64,000 bases of DNA from Clostridiales bacterium (GTDB lineage: Bacteria; Bacillota; Clostridia; Oscillospirales; Oscillospiraceae), in assembly GCA_902362775.1 (NCBI GenBank), contig CABIXV010000004.1:48916-112915 (forward strand). The letters run 5' to 3'. Both the position numbers and the translations under genes were made by a program. Below the pieces are notes generated by a model. The model was not told where the DNA came from. It searched no databases and worked only from the letters and a program-made list of their open reading frames with translations. Shown in pieces: positions 1-8,311 of this stretch (position 1 is the stretch's first letter; every line of letters starts with the position of its first letter).

Positions 1-2
1 AC

Positions 3-722
3 GCGGGCATATTCAACATGATACGCAGCCTTTCGGAAAATGTCATTGTACCGATTGCGGGCGTTATCATTACCTTTGTCATGTGCTACGAACTAATCCA
101 GATTGTAATTGAAAAAAACAATCTGCACGATCTCGACACTTGGATTTTCTTCAAATGGATTTTTAAGACCTTTGTTGCGGTGCTGCTGGTAACAAACACT
201 TGGAACATCGTCATGGGAGTTTTCGACGTTACGCAGAGCGTCGTCAATCAGAGCGCGGGGGTTATCATATCCGATACAAGCATAGACGTTACCACCGTCA
301 TTACCGACATTGAAGCAAAACTCGACGCTATGAGCGTGGGCGGTCTTTTGGGGTTATGGTTTCAATCCCTCTTTGTAGGGCTTACCATGAAAGCCCTGTC
401 AATCTGCATTATGCTTGTGGTGTATGGGCGCATGATTGAAATATATCTTGTAACGAGCGTTGCCCCTATCCCTATGGCAACAATGGTAAATCACGAATGG
501 GGCAGCATGGGACAGAATTACTTAAAATCTTTGCTTGCGCTTGGTTTTCAGGCGTTTTTGATTTTGGTGTGCGTGGGCATTTATGCGGTCTTGATACAGA
601 CAATCGCAGCAACCGACGACATTTCCGGCGCGATCTGGGCTTGCATGGGCTATACCGTCCTCTTGTGCTTTACCCTTTTCAAAACGGGGAGCCTTGCAAA
701 GAGCGTCTTTTCGGCACATTAA
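3..722 (+). CDS. TrbL/VirB6-like conjugal transfer membrane protein (5'-partial)
   Basis: Polytopic inner-membrane component of the type IV secretion channel of the ICE. About 240 residues are visible, with at least five hydrophobic segments, for example around VIVPIAGVIITFVMCYELI, the stretch before NTWNIVMGVF, GLWFQSLFVGL, and two near the C-terminus. The frame is open to the window edge. The residues before the first ATG at 18 (AGIFN) match how this family continues, so that ATG is probably internal and some 45-60 N-terminal residues lie outside the window. It heads the visible transfer operon, directly upstream of a radical SAM gene. Family assignment is firm; the true start is not visible. 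Confidence 0.85.
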   Translation, partial: AGIFNMIRSLSENVIVPIAGVIITFVMCYELIQIVIEKNNLHDLDTWIFFKWIFKTFVAVLLVTNTWNIVMGVFDVTQSVVNQSAGVIISDTSIDVTTVITDIEAKLDAMSVGGLLGLWFQSLFVGLTMKALSICIMLVVYGRMIEIYLVTSVAPIPMATMVNHEWGSMGQNYLKSLLALGFQAFLILVCVGIYAVLIQTIAATDDISGAIWACMGYTVLLCFTLFKTGSLAKSVFSAH

Positions 723-738
723 GGGGGTGAGTTATGAT

Positions 739-1635
739 TTGAAAATCGGCTTAATCGACGTTGACAGCCATAATTTCCCCAACCTCTGCTTGATGAAGCT
801 ATCCGCGTATCATAAAGCAAAGGGGCATACGGTGGAATGGTGGAACGCAAAGGGGCGGTACGACCTTGTATATAAAAGCCGCGTCTTTACGGACACCTAT
901 TCCAAAGACACGATAACCGTTACCAACGCGGAACAGGTTATTTTCGGCGGTACGGGCTACGACACGAAAAACCGCTTGCCGCCGGAAGTGGAACACAGTT
1001 ACCCGGATTATTCTATCTACCCGCAGTTTTTCGGGATTGCCTACGGCTTTTTAAGCCGGGGTTGTCCGAGAAATTGCGGGTTTTGCATTGTCAGCGGTAA
1101 AGAGGGGCGCAAAAGCGTTAAGGTTGCGGATTTGTCCGAGTTTTGGAAATGGCAGCCGGAAATAAAAATCATGGACGCTAATCTGCTTGCCTGTCCCGAC
1201 CATGAAAATCTCATTGAGCAGCTTATACGAAGCCGCGCATGGGTGGATTTTTCGCAAGGGCTGGATATTCGCCTTGTGAACAGGGATAATGTCAGCCTGT
1301 TAAATCGGGTACGGATAAAAGCGGTACATTTTGCATGGGATAATCCCGACGAGGACTTGACCGGGTATTTCCAACGTTTTTTGGATTTGACAGCCATTAA
1401 AAGCAGCCGCCAGCGGCGCGTGTATGTTCTTACCAACTACGGCAGCACTCACGAACAGGATTTATACCGCGTGAACACCTTGCGGGCTATGGGCTTTGAC
1501 CCGTATGTGATGATTTACGAGCGTCCAACCGCCCCGCCTGTTACCCGCCATTTGCAACGATGGGTAAACAACAAGCGGCTTTTCTATGCTGTTCCCCGCT
1601 TTGAAGATTACATTCCGGGCAGAAAGGAGGTATGA
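739..1635 (+). CDS. Radical SAM protein of the ICE transfer operon
   Basis: A 298-residue protein with the cluster-binding motif CPRNCGFC (Cys109, Cys113 and Cys116), so a [4Fe-4S]/S-adenosylmethionine enzyme. I chose the TTG at 739 because a strong Shine-Dalgarno (aagggggtga) lies 8-9 bases upstream and the protein then begins MKIGLIDVDSHNFPNL, as a B12-binding-like or Rossmann-like start would. An upstream TTG at 694 lies inside trbL. The C-terminal part (ERPTAPPVTRHLQRWVNNK) is basic. Homologues recur at this position in Tn1549-like elements, but no substrate is known to me. Modification of a transfer protein, nucleic acid or peptide are all possible. It is followed within 2 bases by prgI, so it is almost certainly cotranscribed with the secretion genes. 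Confidence 0.8.
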   Translation: MKIGLIDVDSHNFPNLCLMKLSAYHKAKGHTVEWWNAKGRYDLVYKSRVFTDTYSKDTITVTNAEQVIFGGTGYDTKNRLPPEVEHSYPDYSIYPQFFGIAYGFLSRGCPRNCGFCIVSGKEGRKSVKVADLSEFWKWQPEIKIMDANLLACPDHENLIEQLIRSRAWVDFSQGLDIRLVNRDNVSLLNRVRIKAVHFAWDNPDEDLTGYFQRFLDLTAIKSSRQRRVYVLTNYGSTHEQDLYRVNTLRAMGFDPYVMIYERPTAPPVTRHLQRWVNNKRLFYAVPRFEDYIPGRKEV

Positions 1636-1636
1636 A

Positions 1637-2029
1637 ATGGCGTATGTAACCGTCCCAAAGGACTTAACAAAAATCAAAAGCAAGGTAATGTTCAACCTTA
1701 CGAAACGACAGCTAATTTGTTTCAGCGCGGCGGTGGCAATCGGACTGCCGCTGTTCTTTTTGGTAAAAGGCAGCGTTGGAACGAGCGCAGCGGCATTGTG
1801 CATGGTGCTTGCCATGCTGCCTATGTTTTTGCTTGCCATGTACGAGAAAAACGGGCAACCGCTGGAAGTGATTATTCGGCAATTTGTGGAAGTGAAGTTT
1901 CTTCGCCCCAAAGAGCGACCTTATCAGACCAACAATTTTTATGCCGCCCTTGCGCGGCAAGAGCAATTAGATAAGGAGGTACGGGCGATTGTCAAAGGAA
2001 AAGAAAAACACCCAAAACGAAAAGCGTAA
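1637..2029 (+). CDS. PrgI family (VirB3-like) conjugation membrane protein
   Basis: A 130-residue protein beginning MAYVTVPKDLTKIKSK, typical of PrgI proteins, the Gram-positive counterpart of VirB3. Two adjacent hydrophobic helices (roughly residues 27-45 and 49-68) form a membrane hairpin, followed by a soluble tail containing FLRPKERPYQTNN. PrgI recruits or anchors the VirB4 ATPase at the membrane channel. The start is set by AGAAAGGAGG about 7 bases upstream; the longer reading to 1586 would run into the radical SAM gene. It overlaps the virB4 start by about 40 bases, suggesting translational coupling. Confidence 0.88.
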   Translation: MAYVTVPKDLTKIKSKVMFNLTKRQLICFSAAVAIGLPLFFLVKGSVGTSAAALCMVLAMLPMFLLAMYEKNGQPLEVIIRQFVEVKFLRPKERPYQTNNFYAALARQEQLDKEVRAIVKGKEKHPKRKA

Positions 2030-4385
2030 ACTTTCCCGACAGGAAAGAAAACAGATAGATACCCTTATCCGACAGGCAAAGGGCGACGGGAAGCCCCATA
2101 CGGCGCAGGACAGCATACCGTTTGAGCGAATGTATAAGGACGGGATTTGCCGCCTTGCAAACGGGCGGTATTCCAAGTGCATTGAGTTTGAGGATATAAA
2201 TTATCAGCTTGCGCAGCCGGACGACAAAACCGCCATTTTTGAAGCCCTTTGCGATATGTATAACTCGTTCGACGCTTCTATCAGCGTGCAGCTTTCCCTA
2301 ATCAGCCGCCATGCGAACAAGGACGATTTTAAGAACAGTATCACGATTGCACCGCAGAATGACGACTTCGACAGTATCAGAGCAGAATACACCGAAATGC
2401 TTAGGACGCAGCTTGAACGCGGAAACAACGGGCTTATCAAAACCAAGTTTCTCACCTTTACCGTTGAAGCAAAGGACATTAGATCGGCGCGGGCGCGTCT
2501 TGCCCGCATTGAAACGGACACCCTCAACCATTTTAAGGTGATCGGCGCGGCGGCGCGGGTATTGGACGGGAAACAGCGTCTTGAAGTGCTGCATGGGATT
2601 TTTCACCCGGACGGGGAACGCTTTAACTTTGCGTGGGAATGGCTACCCGCAAGCGGGCTTTCCGTCAAGGACTTTATCGCCCCGTCCTCTTTCCGATTTG
2701 GCGACGGGCGAATGTTTCAAATGGGCGGCAAGTTTGGTGCGGTTTCCTTTTTGCAGATCGTCGCGCCGGAACTCTCCGACCGTATGCTTGCCGACTTCAT
2801 GGACGCGGAAAACGGGATTATCGTCAATCTGCACATTCAGAGTATCGACCACAACGAAGCAATCAAGACGATTAAGCGCAAGATCACCGACCTTGACCGC
2901 ATGAAGATTGAAGAACAAAAGAAAGCAATCCGCAGCGGTTATGACATGGATATTATTCCGTCCGACCTTGCCACCTACGGCGGGGAAGCAAAAAACCTAC
3001 TCCGCGATTTGCAGAGCCGCAACGAAAGAATGTTTCTGCTCACGCTGCTTGTCTTAAACCTTGCAGATACCAAGCAGAAATTGGATAACGAAGTATTTGG
3101 GGCGGCGGCAATCGCACAGAAATACAACTGCATTTTGACCCGCCTTGACTACCGGCAGGAACAGGGGCTTATGTCCTCTATCCCGTTGGGGGAAAACCTT
3201 ATCCATATCCAGCGCGGCTTGACGACCAGCAGCACCGCCGTTTTCGTTCCCTTTACGGTGCAAGAGCTGTTCCAAAGCGGCGAAGCATTGTATTACGGCT
3301 TAAACGCCCTTTCCAACAACATGATTTTGTGCGACCGAAAGAAGCTGAAAAACCCCAACGGCTTGATACTCGGCACACCGGGCAGCGGCAAAAGTTTTTC
3401 TGCAAAACGCGAAATCACAAACGCTTTTCTTATTACGGCAGATGATATTATCATTTGCGACCCCGAAGCCGAATATTACCCCCTTGTCGGACGTTTGAAA
3501 GGACAGGTTATCAAGGTTTCGCAGAACAGCACGCAGTACATTAACCCTATGGATATTAACCTCAATTACAGCGAGGGCGACACGCCCATAGCCTTAAAGA
3601 GCGATTTTATCCTTTCCTTTTGTGAGTTGATTATGGGCGGTAAAAACGGGCTGGAAGCTGTTGAAAAGACCTTGATTGACCGCGCTGTTATCAGCGTGTA
3701 CCGCAACTACCTTGCCGACCCGAAGCCTGAAAATATGCCGATTTTGGGCGACCTCTACGACGAAATCAAGAAGCAGCCGGAAAAGGAAGCGCAGCGTATC
3801 GCGGCGGCATTGGAACTCTATGTAAACGGCAGCTTGAACATTTTTAACCACAGGACAAACGTTGACATTCATAATCGCCTTGTCTGCTTTGATATTAAGG
3901 AACTCGGTACGCAGCTTAAAAAAGTCGGTATGCTTATCGTCCAAGACCAAGTATGGAACAGAGTAACGGTAAACCGCAGCGAGGGCAAGGCGACGCGGTA
4001 TTACATCGACGAGTTTCATTTGCTCTTGAAAGAGGAACAGACCGCCGCCTATTCCGTCGAGATTTGGAAGCGTTTTCGCAAGTGGGGCGGTATTCCGACA
4101 GGTATCACGCAGAACGTCAAAGACCTTTTGACGAGCAGAGAAGTTTCAAACGTTTTTGAAAACAGCGATTTTGTCTATATGCTCAACCAAGCCCAGGGCG
4201 ACCGGGAAATCCTTGCCAAGCAGCTTAACATTTCGCAGCAGCAAATGACCTATGTAACCCATTCCGAAGCGGGCGAGGGACTTATCTTCTATGGCAACGT
4301 GATTTTGCCCTTTATTGACCGTTTCCCGAAAGATACGGAACTCTACCGCGTAATGACGACCAAGCCCGGCGAGGTGTCGGCATGA
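1989..4385 (+). CDS. VirB4/TraE-type conjugation ATPase
   Basis: A 798-residue cytoplasmic ATPase that powers assembly and operation of the type IV secretion channel. The Walker A motif GTPGSGKS is at about residues 462-469. A Walker B-like stretch follows (IIICDPEAEY), and the RYYIDEFHLLL segment near residue 670 is the second acidic motif typical of VirB4. The N-terminal half is the VirB4 N-domain, which contacts VirB3/PrgI. The start is a TTG at 1989 with ataaggaggt about 9 bases upstream. Its stop overlaps the methyltransferase start as ATGA. Full length and no defects seen. In this element it should work with TrbL, PrgI and the NlpC/P60 hydrolase. Confidence 0.95.
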   Translation: MSKEKKNTQNEKRKLSRQERKQIDTLIRQAKGDGKPHTAQDSIPFERMYKDGICRLANGRYSKCIEFEDINYQLAQPDDKTAIFEALCDMYNSFDASISVQLSLISRHANKDDFKNSITIAPQNDDFDSIRAEYTEMLRTQLERGNNGLIKTKFLTFTVEAKDIRSARARLARIETDTLNHFKVIGAAARVLDGKQRLEVLHGIFHPDGERFNFAWEWLPASGLSVKDFIAPSSFRFGDGRMFQMGGKFGAVSFLQIVAPELSDRMLADFMDAENGIIVNLHIQSIDHNEAIKTIKRKITDLDRMKIEEQKKAIRSGYDMDIIPSDLATYGGEAKNLLRDLQSRNERMFLLTLLVLNLADTKQKLDNEVFGAAAIAQKYNCILTRLDYRQEQGLMSSIPLGENLIHIQRGLTTSSTAVFVPFTVQELFQSGEALYYGLNALSNNMILCDRKKLKNPNGLILGTPGSGKSFSAKREITNAFLITADDIIICDPEAEYYPLVGRLKGQVIKVSQNSTQYINPMDINLNYSEGDTPIALKSDFILSFCELIMGGKNGLEAVEKTLIDRAVISVYRNYLADPKPENMPILGDLYDEIKKQPEKEAQRIAAALELYVNGSLNIFNHRTNVDIHNRLVCFDIKELGTQLKKVGMLIVQDQVWNRVTVNRSEGKATRYYIDEFHLLLKEEQTAAYSVEIWKRFRKWGGIPTGITQNVKDLLTSREVSNVFENSDFVYMLNQAQGDREILAKQLNISQQQMTYVTHSEAGEGLIFYGNVILPFIDRFPKDTELYRVMTTKPGEVSA

Positions 4386-5338
4386 GGATAGAAACGGATA
4401 AAATCTATTGCGGCGACAGCTTGCAGGTGCTTCAAACCTTGCCGGATAACTGTTTGGATTGTTGCGTAACGTCCCCGCCCTACTATGCTTTGCGCGATTA
4501 CGGCACAGACGGGCAGATCGGGCGGGAAGCAACGCCGGAGGAATATGTTTCCCGCATTACGGCGGTTTTCCATGAGGTAAAGCGGGTGCTTACGCCGGAG
4601 GGTACTTGTTGGCTGAATATCGCGGACACTTATTGCGGCACAGGCAGCAAAGCCGACCACCAAGACCCGAAATACCCCAAAGGCAGGAACGGGCAGCAAG
4701 TGGCGGTAAACCACCGCGCCCCCGGCTGCAAGCCGAAAGACCTAATCGGTATTCCGTGGCTTGTAGCCCTTGCCTTGCGGGGCGACGGTTGGTATTTGCG
4801 CAGTTCTATCATTTGGCACAAGGGAAACGCCATGCCGGAAAGCACGCGGGACAGACCGACGCGCTGCTATGAATATGTGTTTCTGCTTACCAAGTCAAAG
4901 AAATATTACTATGATTGGCAAGCAGTAGCCGAGCCGATAGCCCCCACAACGGCGGTACGGCTGAAAAGCGGAGTTGGGAAAGGCAACAAATATGCCGCTA
5001 CCGTTCCGGGGCAAAACCAGCCGCAGAAAATCAACCGTCCCCGCAGGAAAGGCGCATACACCGACGAAATGATTTCCCCCGTCCGCAGCCGCCGCAACGT
5101 TTGGCAGATCAACACAGCTTCCTATCGCGGCGGGCATTTTGCAGCGTTCCCGCCCAAACTTGCGGAAACGTGCATTTTGTCGGGCTGTCCTGTCGGCGGG
5201 ATTGTGCTTGACCCGTTTTTAGGCAGCGGCACGACCGCAGCGGCGGCAAAAAGCCTTTCCCGCCGCTATGTGGGTATAGAGATCAACCCCGAATACTGCA
5301 CCCTTGCAAAACAGCGTATTGGAGGTGATGAACATTGA
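4382..5338 (+). CDS. Solitary DNA methyltransferase (beta class, probably N4-cytosine or N6-adenine)
   Basis: A 318-residue S-adenosylmethionine-dependent DNA methyltransferase. Catalytic motif IV appears near the N-terminus as TSPPYYALRDYG, and the AdoMet-binding motif as DPFLGSGTTAAAAKSL near residue 279. The order IV then I marks the beta class. SPPY rather than DPPY favours N4-cytosine, but this is not decisive. No restriction endonuclease lies nearby, so it is an orphan enzyme. A plausible role is to protect transferred DNA from host restriction, alongside the ArdA-like gene further down. It overlaps virB4 by ATGA upstream and the NlpC/P60 gene by 4 bases downstream, so it belongs to the transfer operon. 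Confidence 0.9.
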   Translation: MRIETDKIYCGDSLQVLQTLPDNCLDCCVTSPPYYALRDYGTDGQIGREATPEEYVSRITAVFHEVKRVLTPEGTCWLNIADTYCGTGSKADHQDPKYPKGRNGQQVAVNHRAPGCKPKDLIGIPWLVALALRGDGWYLRSSIIWHKGNAMPESTRDRPTRCYEYVFLLTKSKKYYYDWQAVAEPIAPTTAVRLKSGVGKGNKYAATVPGQNQPQKINRPRRKGAYTDEMISPVRSRRNVWQINTASYRGGHFAAFPPKLAETCILSGCPVGGIVLDPFLGSGTTAAAAKSLSRRYVGIEINPEYCTLAKQRIGGDEH

Positions 5339-7302
5339 GCAAGGAATTAAAAGCCCCCGACAAGGTAACGCAGAAAATGACCCGCGACGGGGCGATTGCG
5401 GAAAACCTTACGACGGGCGAAACAACGAGTATCAGCGAAAGACCGCCGGAGGAAAACTATTCAGCCCCCGTAGCGGGAGCAGCAGAAAAGACAACCCAAC
5501 GTATCAGCACAGAGGTTAGCCGCCACTTTGAAAAGGGCGCGGAGAAAAAGACCCTTGACGCAGCACAGCTTAAAACCCATACGTCCCGCTTGCAGTTTTC
5601 CGAAGCGGAACGGGCAACGCCGGACCTGCAAAAGGCAATCAAAAAATCCGATACGGCGGCTGACCGTTTAGACAAAGCGCGGGCAGCTATCCCCAAACAG
5701 ACCAAAATCACAAAAGAGCGCGTTTTTGACGAAGCCAAAGGCAAAGCAAAGACGCGCCTTGCTTTTGAAAAAACGGATAAGCCCCCAAACGGCAAGTTGC
5801 GTCATAACCCGTTATCCCGTCCGGCGCAGGAATTGGACGCCGCCGTACATGGAAAAATCTATGAGGTGGAGAAAGAAAACGTCGGTGTGGAAAGCGGACA
5901 CAGGATAGAACTTGTGGGCGAGAAAGCGGGCGGCATGACGACGCGGGCAGTAAAACGCGGCATACGCAGCCATAAGCTGAAACCTTACCGGGCGGCGGCA
6001 GCAGCCGAGAAAAAGGCAGCAAAGGCAAACGCCGATTTCCTCTACCAAAAGGCGCTGCATGATAACCCCGCCCTTGCGCACTCCAACCCGATTTCCCGTT
6101 TTTGGCAAAAACAGCGCATTAAAAAGCAGTATGCAAAGGCGTTGAAAACGGGCGGCAAGGTGAAAAAGACCGCCGAAGCCACCGCAAAGGCGGCGAAGAA
6201 AACGGCGCAGGAAACCAAACGGGCGACGTTCTTTGTCGTCCGGCATTGGAAAGGCTGTTTGATTGTGGGCGGGATTGCCTTTATCGTGCTTCTGTTTTTC
6301 GGCGGCTTGTCCTCTTGTTCCCTGTTCGGCGGCAACAGCGGCAGCGGCTTGATTGCGTCGTCCTATCTCTCCGAGGACGCGGATATTACAGGCGCAGAAA
6401 GCGCGTATGTCGCTATGGAAGCCGAGTTACAGGATATGCTGGATAACATCGAAAGCGAATACCCCGGCTATGACGAATACCGGGTAACGGCTGACGAGAT
6501 CGAGCATGACCCGTATGTGCTAATCTCTATCCTCTCCGCTTGGCATGAGGGCGTGTTTACTCTCGATGAAGCGCAAAGCACCCTTGAAATGCTCTTTGAT
6601 AAACAGTATATCTTGACGGTTACGGAGGAAGTCGAGGTACGCTACCGCACCGAAACGCGGACGGACAGCGAAGGCAACGAATACGACGTTGAAGTAGCCT
6701 ATAACTATTACATTCTCAATGTGGATTTGGAAAACTTCAACCTCTCCCATGTTCCCGTTTACATTATGGGCGAGGAACAGCTATCCATGTACGCTATGTA
6801 TATGTCGTCGCTGGGAAACAGACCCGATCTTTTCCCGCAATCCGGCTATATTTCAAAATACTATGAAAACCCGCCAGCGGATTATGAAATCCCGCCCGCC
6901 TATCTGGAAGATGAACAGTTTGCGCGGCTCATTGAGGAAGCGGAAAAGTATGTCGGTTTTCCTTATGTGTGGGGCGGCAGCAGCCCGGAAACCTCTTTTG
7001 ATTGCAGCGGTTTTGTTAGCTATGTGCTGACGAACAGCGGCTTATACAATACGGGCAGACTTGGGGCGCAGGGGCTTTACAACATTTCAACCCGCGTTTC
7101 CAACCCGCAGCCGGGGGATTTGGTTTTCTTTACGGGTACATATGACACACCGGGGGTATCTCATGTGGGTATCTACGTTGGCGAGGACGGGGACGGAAGC
7201 CCCGTCATGCTGCATTGTGGCGACCCGATACAATACGCAAAACTTGATACAAGCTATTGGCAATCCCATTTTTACGCCTATGGGCGGCTACATTACAACT
7301 GA
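5335..7302 (+). CDS. Membrane-anchored NlpC/P60 peptidoglycan hydrolase (VirB1-like, conjugation)
   Basis: A 655-residue protein that should open the cell wall for the conjugation channel. Residues 1-300 are a hydrophilic, Lys/Ala-rich cytosolic region. A single membrane helix lies at about 306-327 (CLIVGGIAFIVLLFFGGL). The outer part ends in an NlpC/P60 domain from about residue 535, with the expected catalytic Cys557 (FDCSGF), His610 (SHVGIY) and a third polar residue near His627. It starts with a TTG at 5335 behind ggaggtgatg, overlapping the methyltransferase stop. Homologues lie at this position in C. difficile CTn elements. All key residues are present. Confidence 0.92.
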   Translation: MSKELKAPDKVTQKMTRDGAIAENLTTGETTSISERPPEENYSAPVAGAAEKTTQRISTEVSRHFEKGAEKKTLDAAQLKTHTSRLQFSEAERATPDLQKAIKKSDTAADRLDKARAAIPKQTKITKERVFDEAKGKAKTRLAFEKTDKPPNGKLRHNPLSRPAQELDAAVHGKIYEVEKENVGVESGHRIELVGEKAGGMTTRAVKRGIRSHKLKPYRAAAAAEKKAAKANADFLYQKALHDNPALAHSNPISRFWQKQRIKKQYAKALKTGGKVKKTAEATAKAAKKTAQETKRATFFVVRHWKGCLIVGGIAFIVLLFFGGLSSCSLFGGNSGSGLIASSYLSEDADITGAESAYVAMEAELQDMLDNIESEYPGYDEYRVTADEIEHDPYVLISILSAWHEGVFTLDEAQSTLEMLFDKQYILTVTEEVEVRYRTETRTDSEGNEYDVEVAYNYYILNVDLENFNLSHVPVYIMGEEQLSMYAMYMSSLGNRPDLFPQSGYISKYYENPPADYEIPPAYLEDEQFARLIEEAEKYVGFPYVWGGSSPETSFDCSGFVSYVLTNSGLYNTGRLGAQGLYNISTRVSNPQPGDLVFFTGTYDTPGVSHVGIYVGEDGDGSPVMLHCGDPIQYAKLDTSYWQSHFYAYGRLHYN

Positions 7303-7323
7303 CTTTGAAAGGAGTTTATTTCT

Positions 7324-7590
7324 ATGGCAAACACGAAACTTGACCGTATCGAAAGGGATATTGAGAAAACGAGGGCGAAAGTCCTTGAATACCAAAAAAG
7401 GCTGAAAGACCTTGAAGCGCAGAAAATCGAGGAAGAAAACGCGCAGATCGTTCAAATGGTGAAAGCGGTACACCTTGACGGGGCGCAGCTTGCCGCGTTC
7501 CTCTCCGCCTATGCCAACGGCGAAATCATTTTGCCGCAGCCGGACACAGACTATACCGACGAACAGGAGGAAACCGAAGATGAAGCATAA
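7324..7590 (+). CDS. DUF4315 family protein
   Basis: An 88-residue acidic protein, almost entirely helical. The first half (KLDRIERDIEKTRAKVLEYQ) is a predicted coiled coil, followed by a short conserved segment around AQLAAFLSAYANGEI. This is the DUF4315 profile known from Tn1549-like elements; its molecular role is unknown. It lies between the wall hydrolase and the DUF4366 protein, with a Shine-Dalgarno (gaaaggag) before the ATG and an 11-base overlap with the next gene, so it is part of the transfer operon. Confidence 0.85.
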   Translation: MANTKLDRIERDIEKTRAKVLEYQKRLKDLEAQKIEEENAQIVQMVKAVHLDGAQLAAFLSAYANGEIILPQPDTDYTDEQEETEDEA

Positions 7591-8311
7591 AAAACTGTTC
7601 CGCAGCGTTACCGCTTTGCTTGCCGCCCTTGTACTCATGGGCGGCTTTTCTGTTACCGCTTTTGCGGGCGGCGGTGATGTGAGCGACGAGCCGCCTACCC
7701 CCGTAACCGAAACCGAGCCGGAAGAAACGACGGGCGGCTATGAGCCGCAGCCCTTAACGCCGGAGGGCAACATGAGCCTTGTGGACGACATAACGGGCGA
7801 AGCGTCCGGCGATAAGCAGTTTATTACCGTCGTTACGAAAAACGGAAACTATTTTTACATCATCATTGACCGCGCCGAGGACGGAGAAAACACCGTCCAT
7901 TTCCTCAATCAAGTTGATGAAAAAGACCTTTTGCAGCTTATGGAGGACGAACAGACCGAAGCCCCCGCTTGTAGCTGTACTGAAAAATGCGTTGCCGGAA
8001 GCGTCAACACCGATTGCCCCGTTTGCAGCGTCAATATGAGCGAGTGCGCGGGCAAGGAAGCCGAGCCGGAGCCGGAAGAAACCGAGCAGCCGGAGCCGGA
8101 GGAAGATAAAGGCGGCGGCATGGGCGGTGCTATTCTGCTTGTCGTGCTGCTTCTTGCCGCAGTGGGCGGCGGCGCGTTCTATTACTTTAAGATTATGAAG
8201 CCCAAAAAGGACGCGGCAAAAGGCAGCAGCAACCTTGACGATCTCGATTTTGACGAGGACGACGAGGACGAGGAAGAATTAGAAACCGAGCAGGAGGACG
8301 AGAAAGTATGA
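7580..8311 (+). CDS. DUF4366 family membrane protein with signal peptide
   Basis: A 243-residue exported protein. It has an N-terminal signal sequence (MKHKKLFRSVTALLAALVLM, cleavage probably after TAFA), then an acidic, Pro/Glu-rich outer region. Next comes a small Cys-rich cluster (CSCTEKCVAGSVNTDCPVC), a transmembrane helix (about residues 185-205, GAILLVVLLLAAVGGGAFYYF) and a short acidic cytoplasmic tail rich in Asp/Glu. I chose the ATG at 7580 because it has an aacaggagg site and opens directly into the signal peptide; a longer frame to 7475 overlaps the previous gene. DUF4366 proteins accompany DUF4315 in these ICEs and are thought to be surface components of the transfer apparatus. 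Confidence 0.85.
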   Translation: MKHKKLFRSVTALLAALVLMGGFSVTAFAGGGDVSDEPPTPVTETEPEETTGGYEPQPLTPEGNMSLVDDITGEASGDKQFITVVTKNGNYFYIIIDRAEDGENTVHFLNQVDEKDLLQLMEDEQTEAPACSCTEKCVAGSVNTDCPVCSVNMSECAGKEAEPEPEETEQPEPEEDKGGGMGGAILLVVLLLAAVGGGAFYYFKIMKPKKDAAKGSSNLDDLDFDEDDEDEEELETEQEDEKV

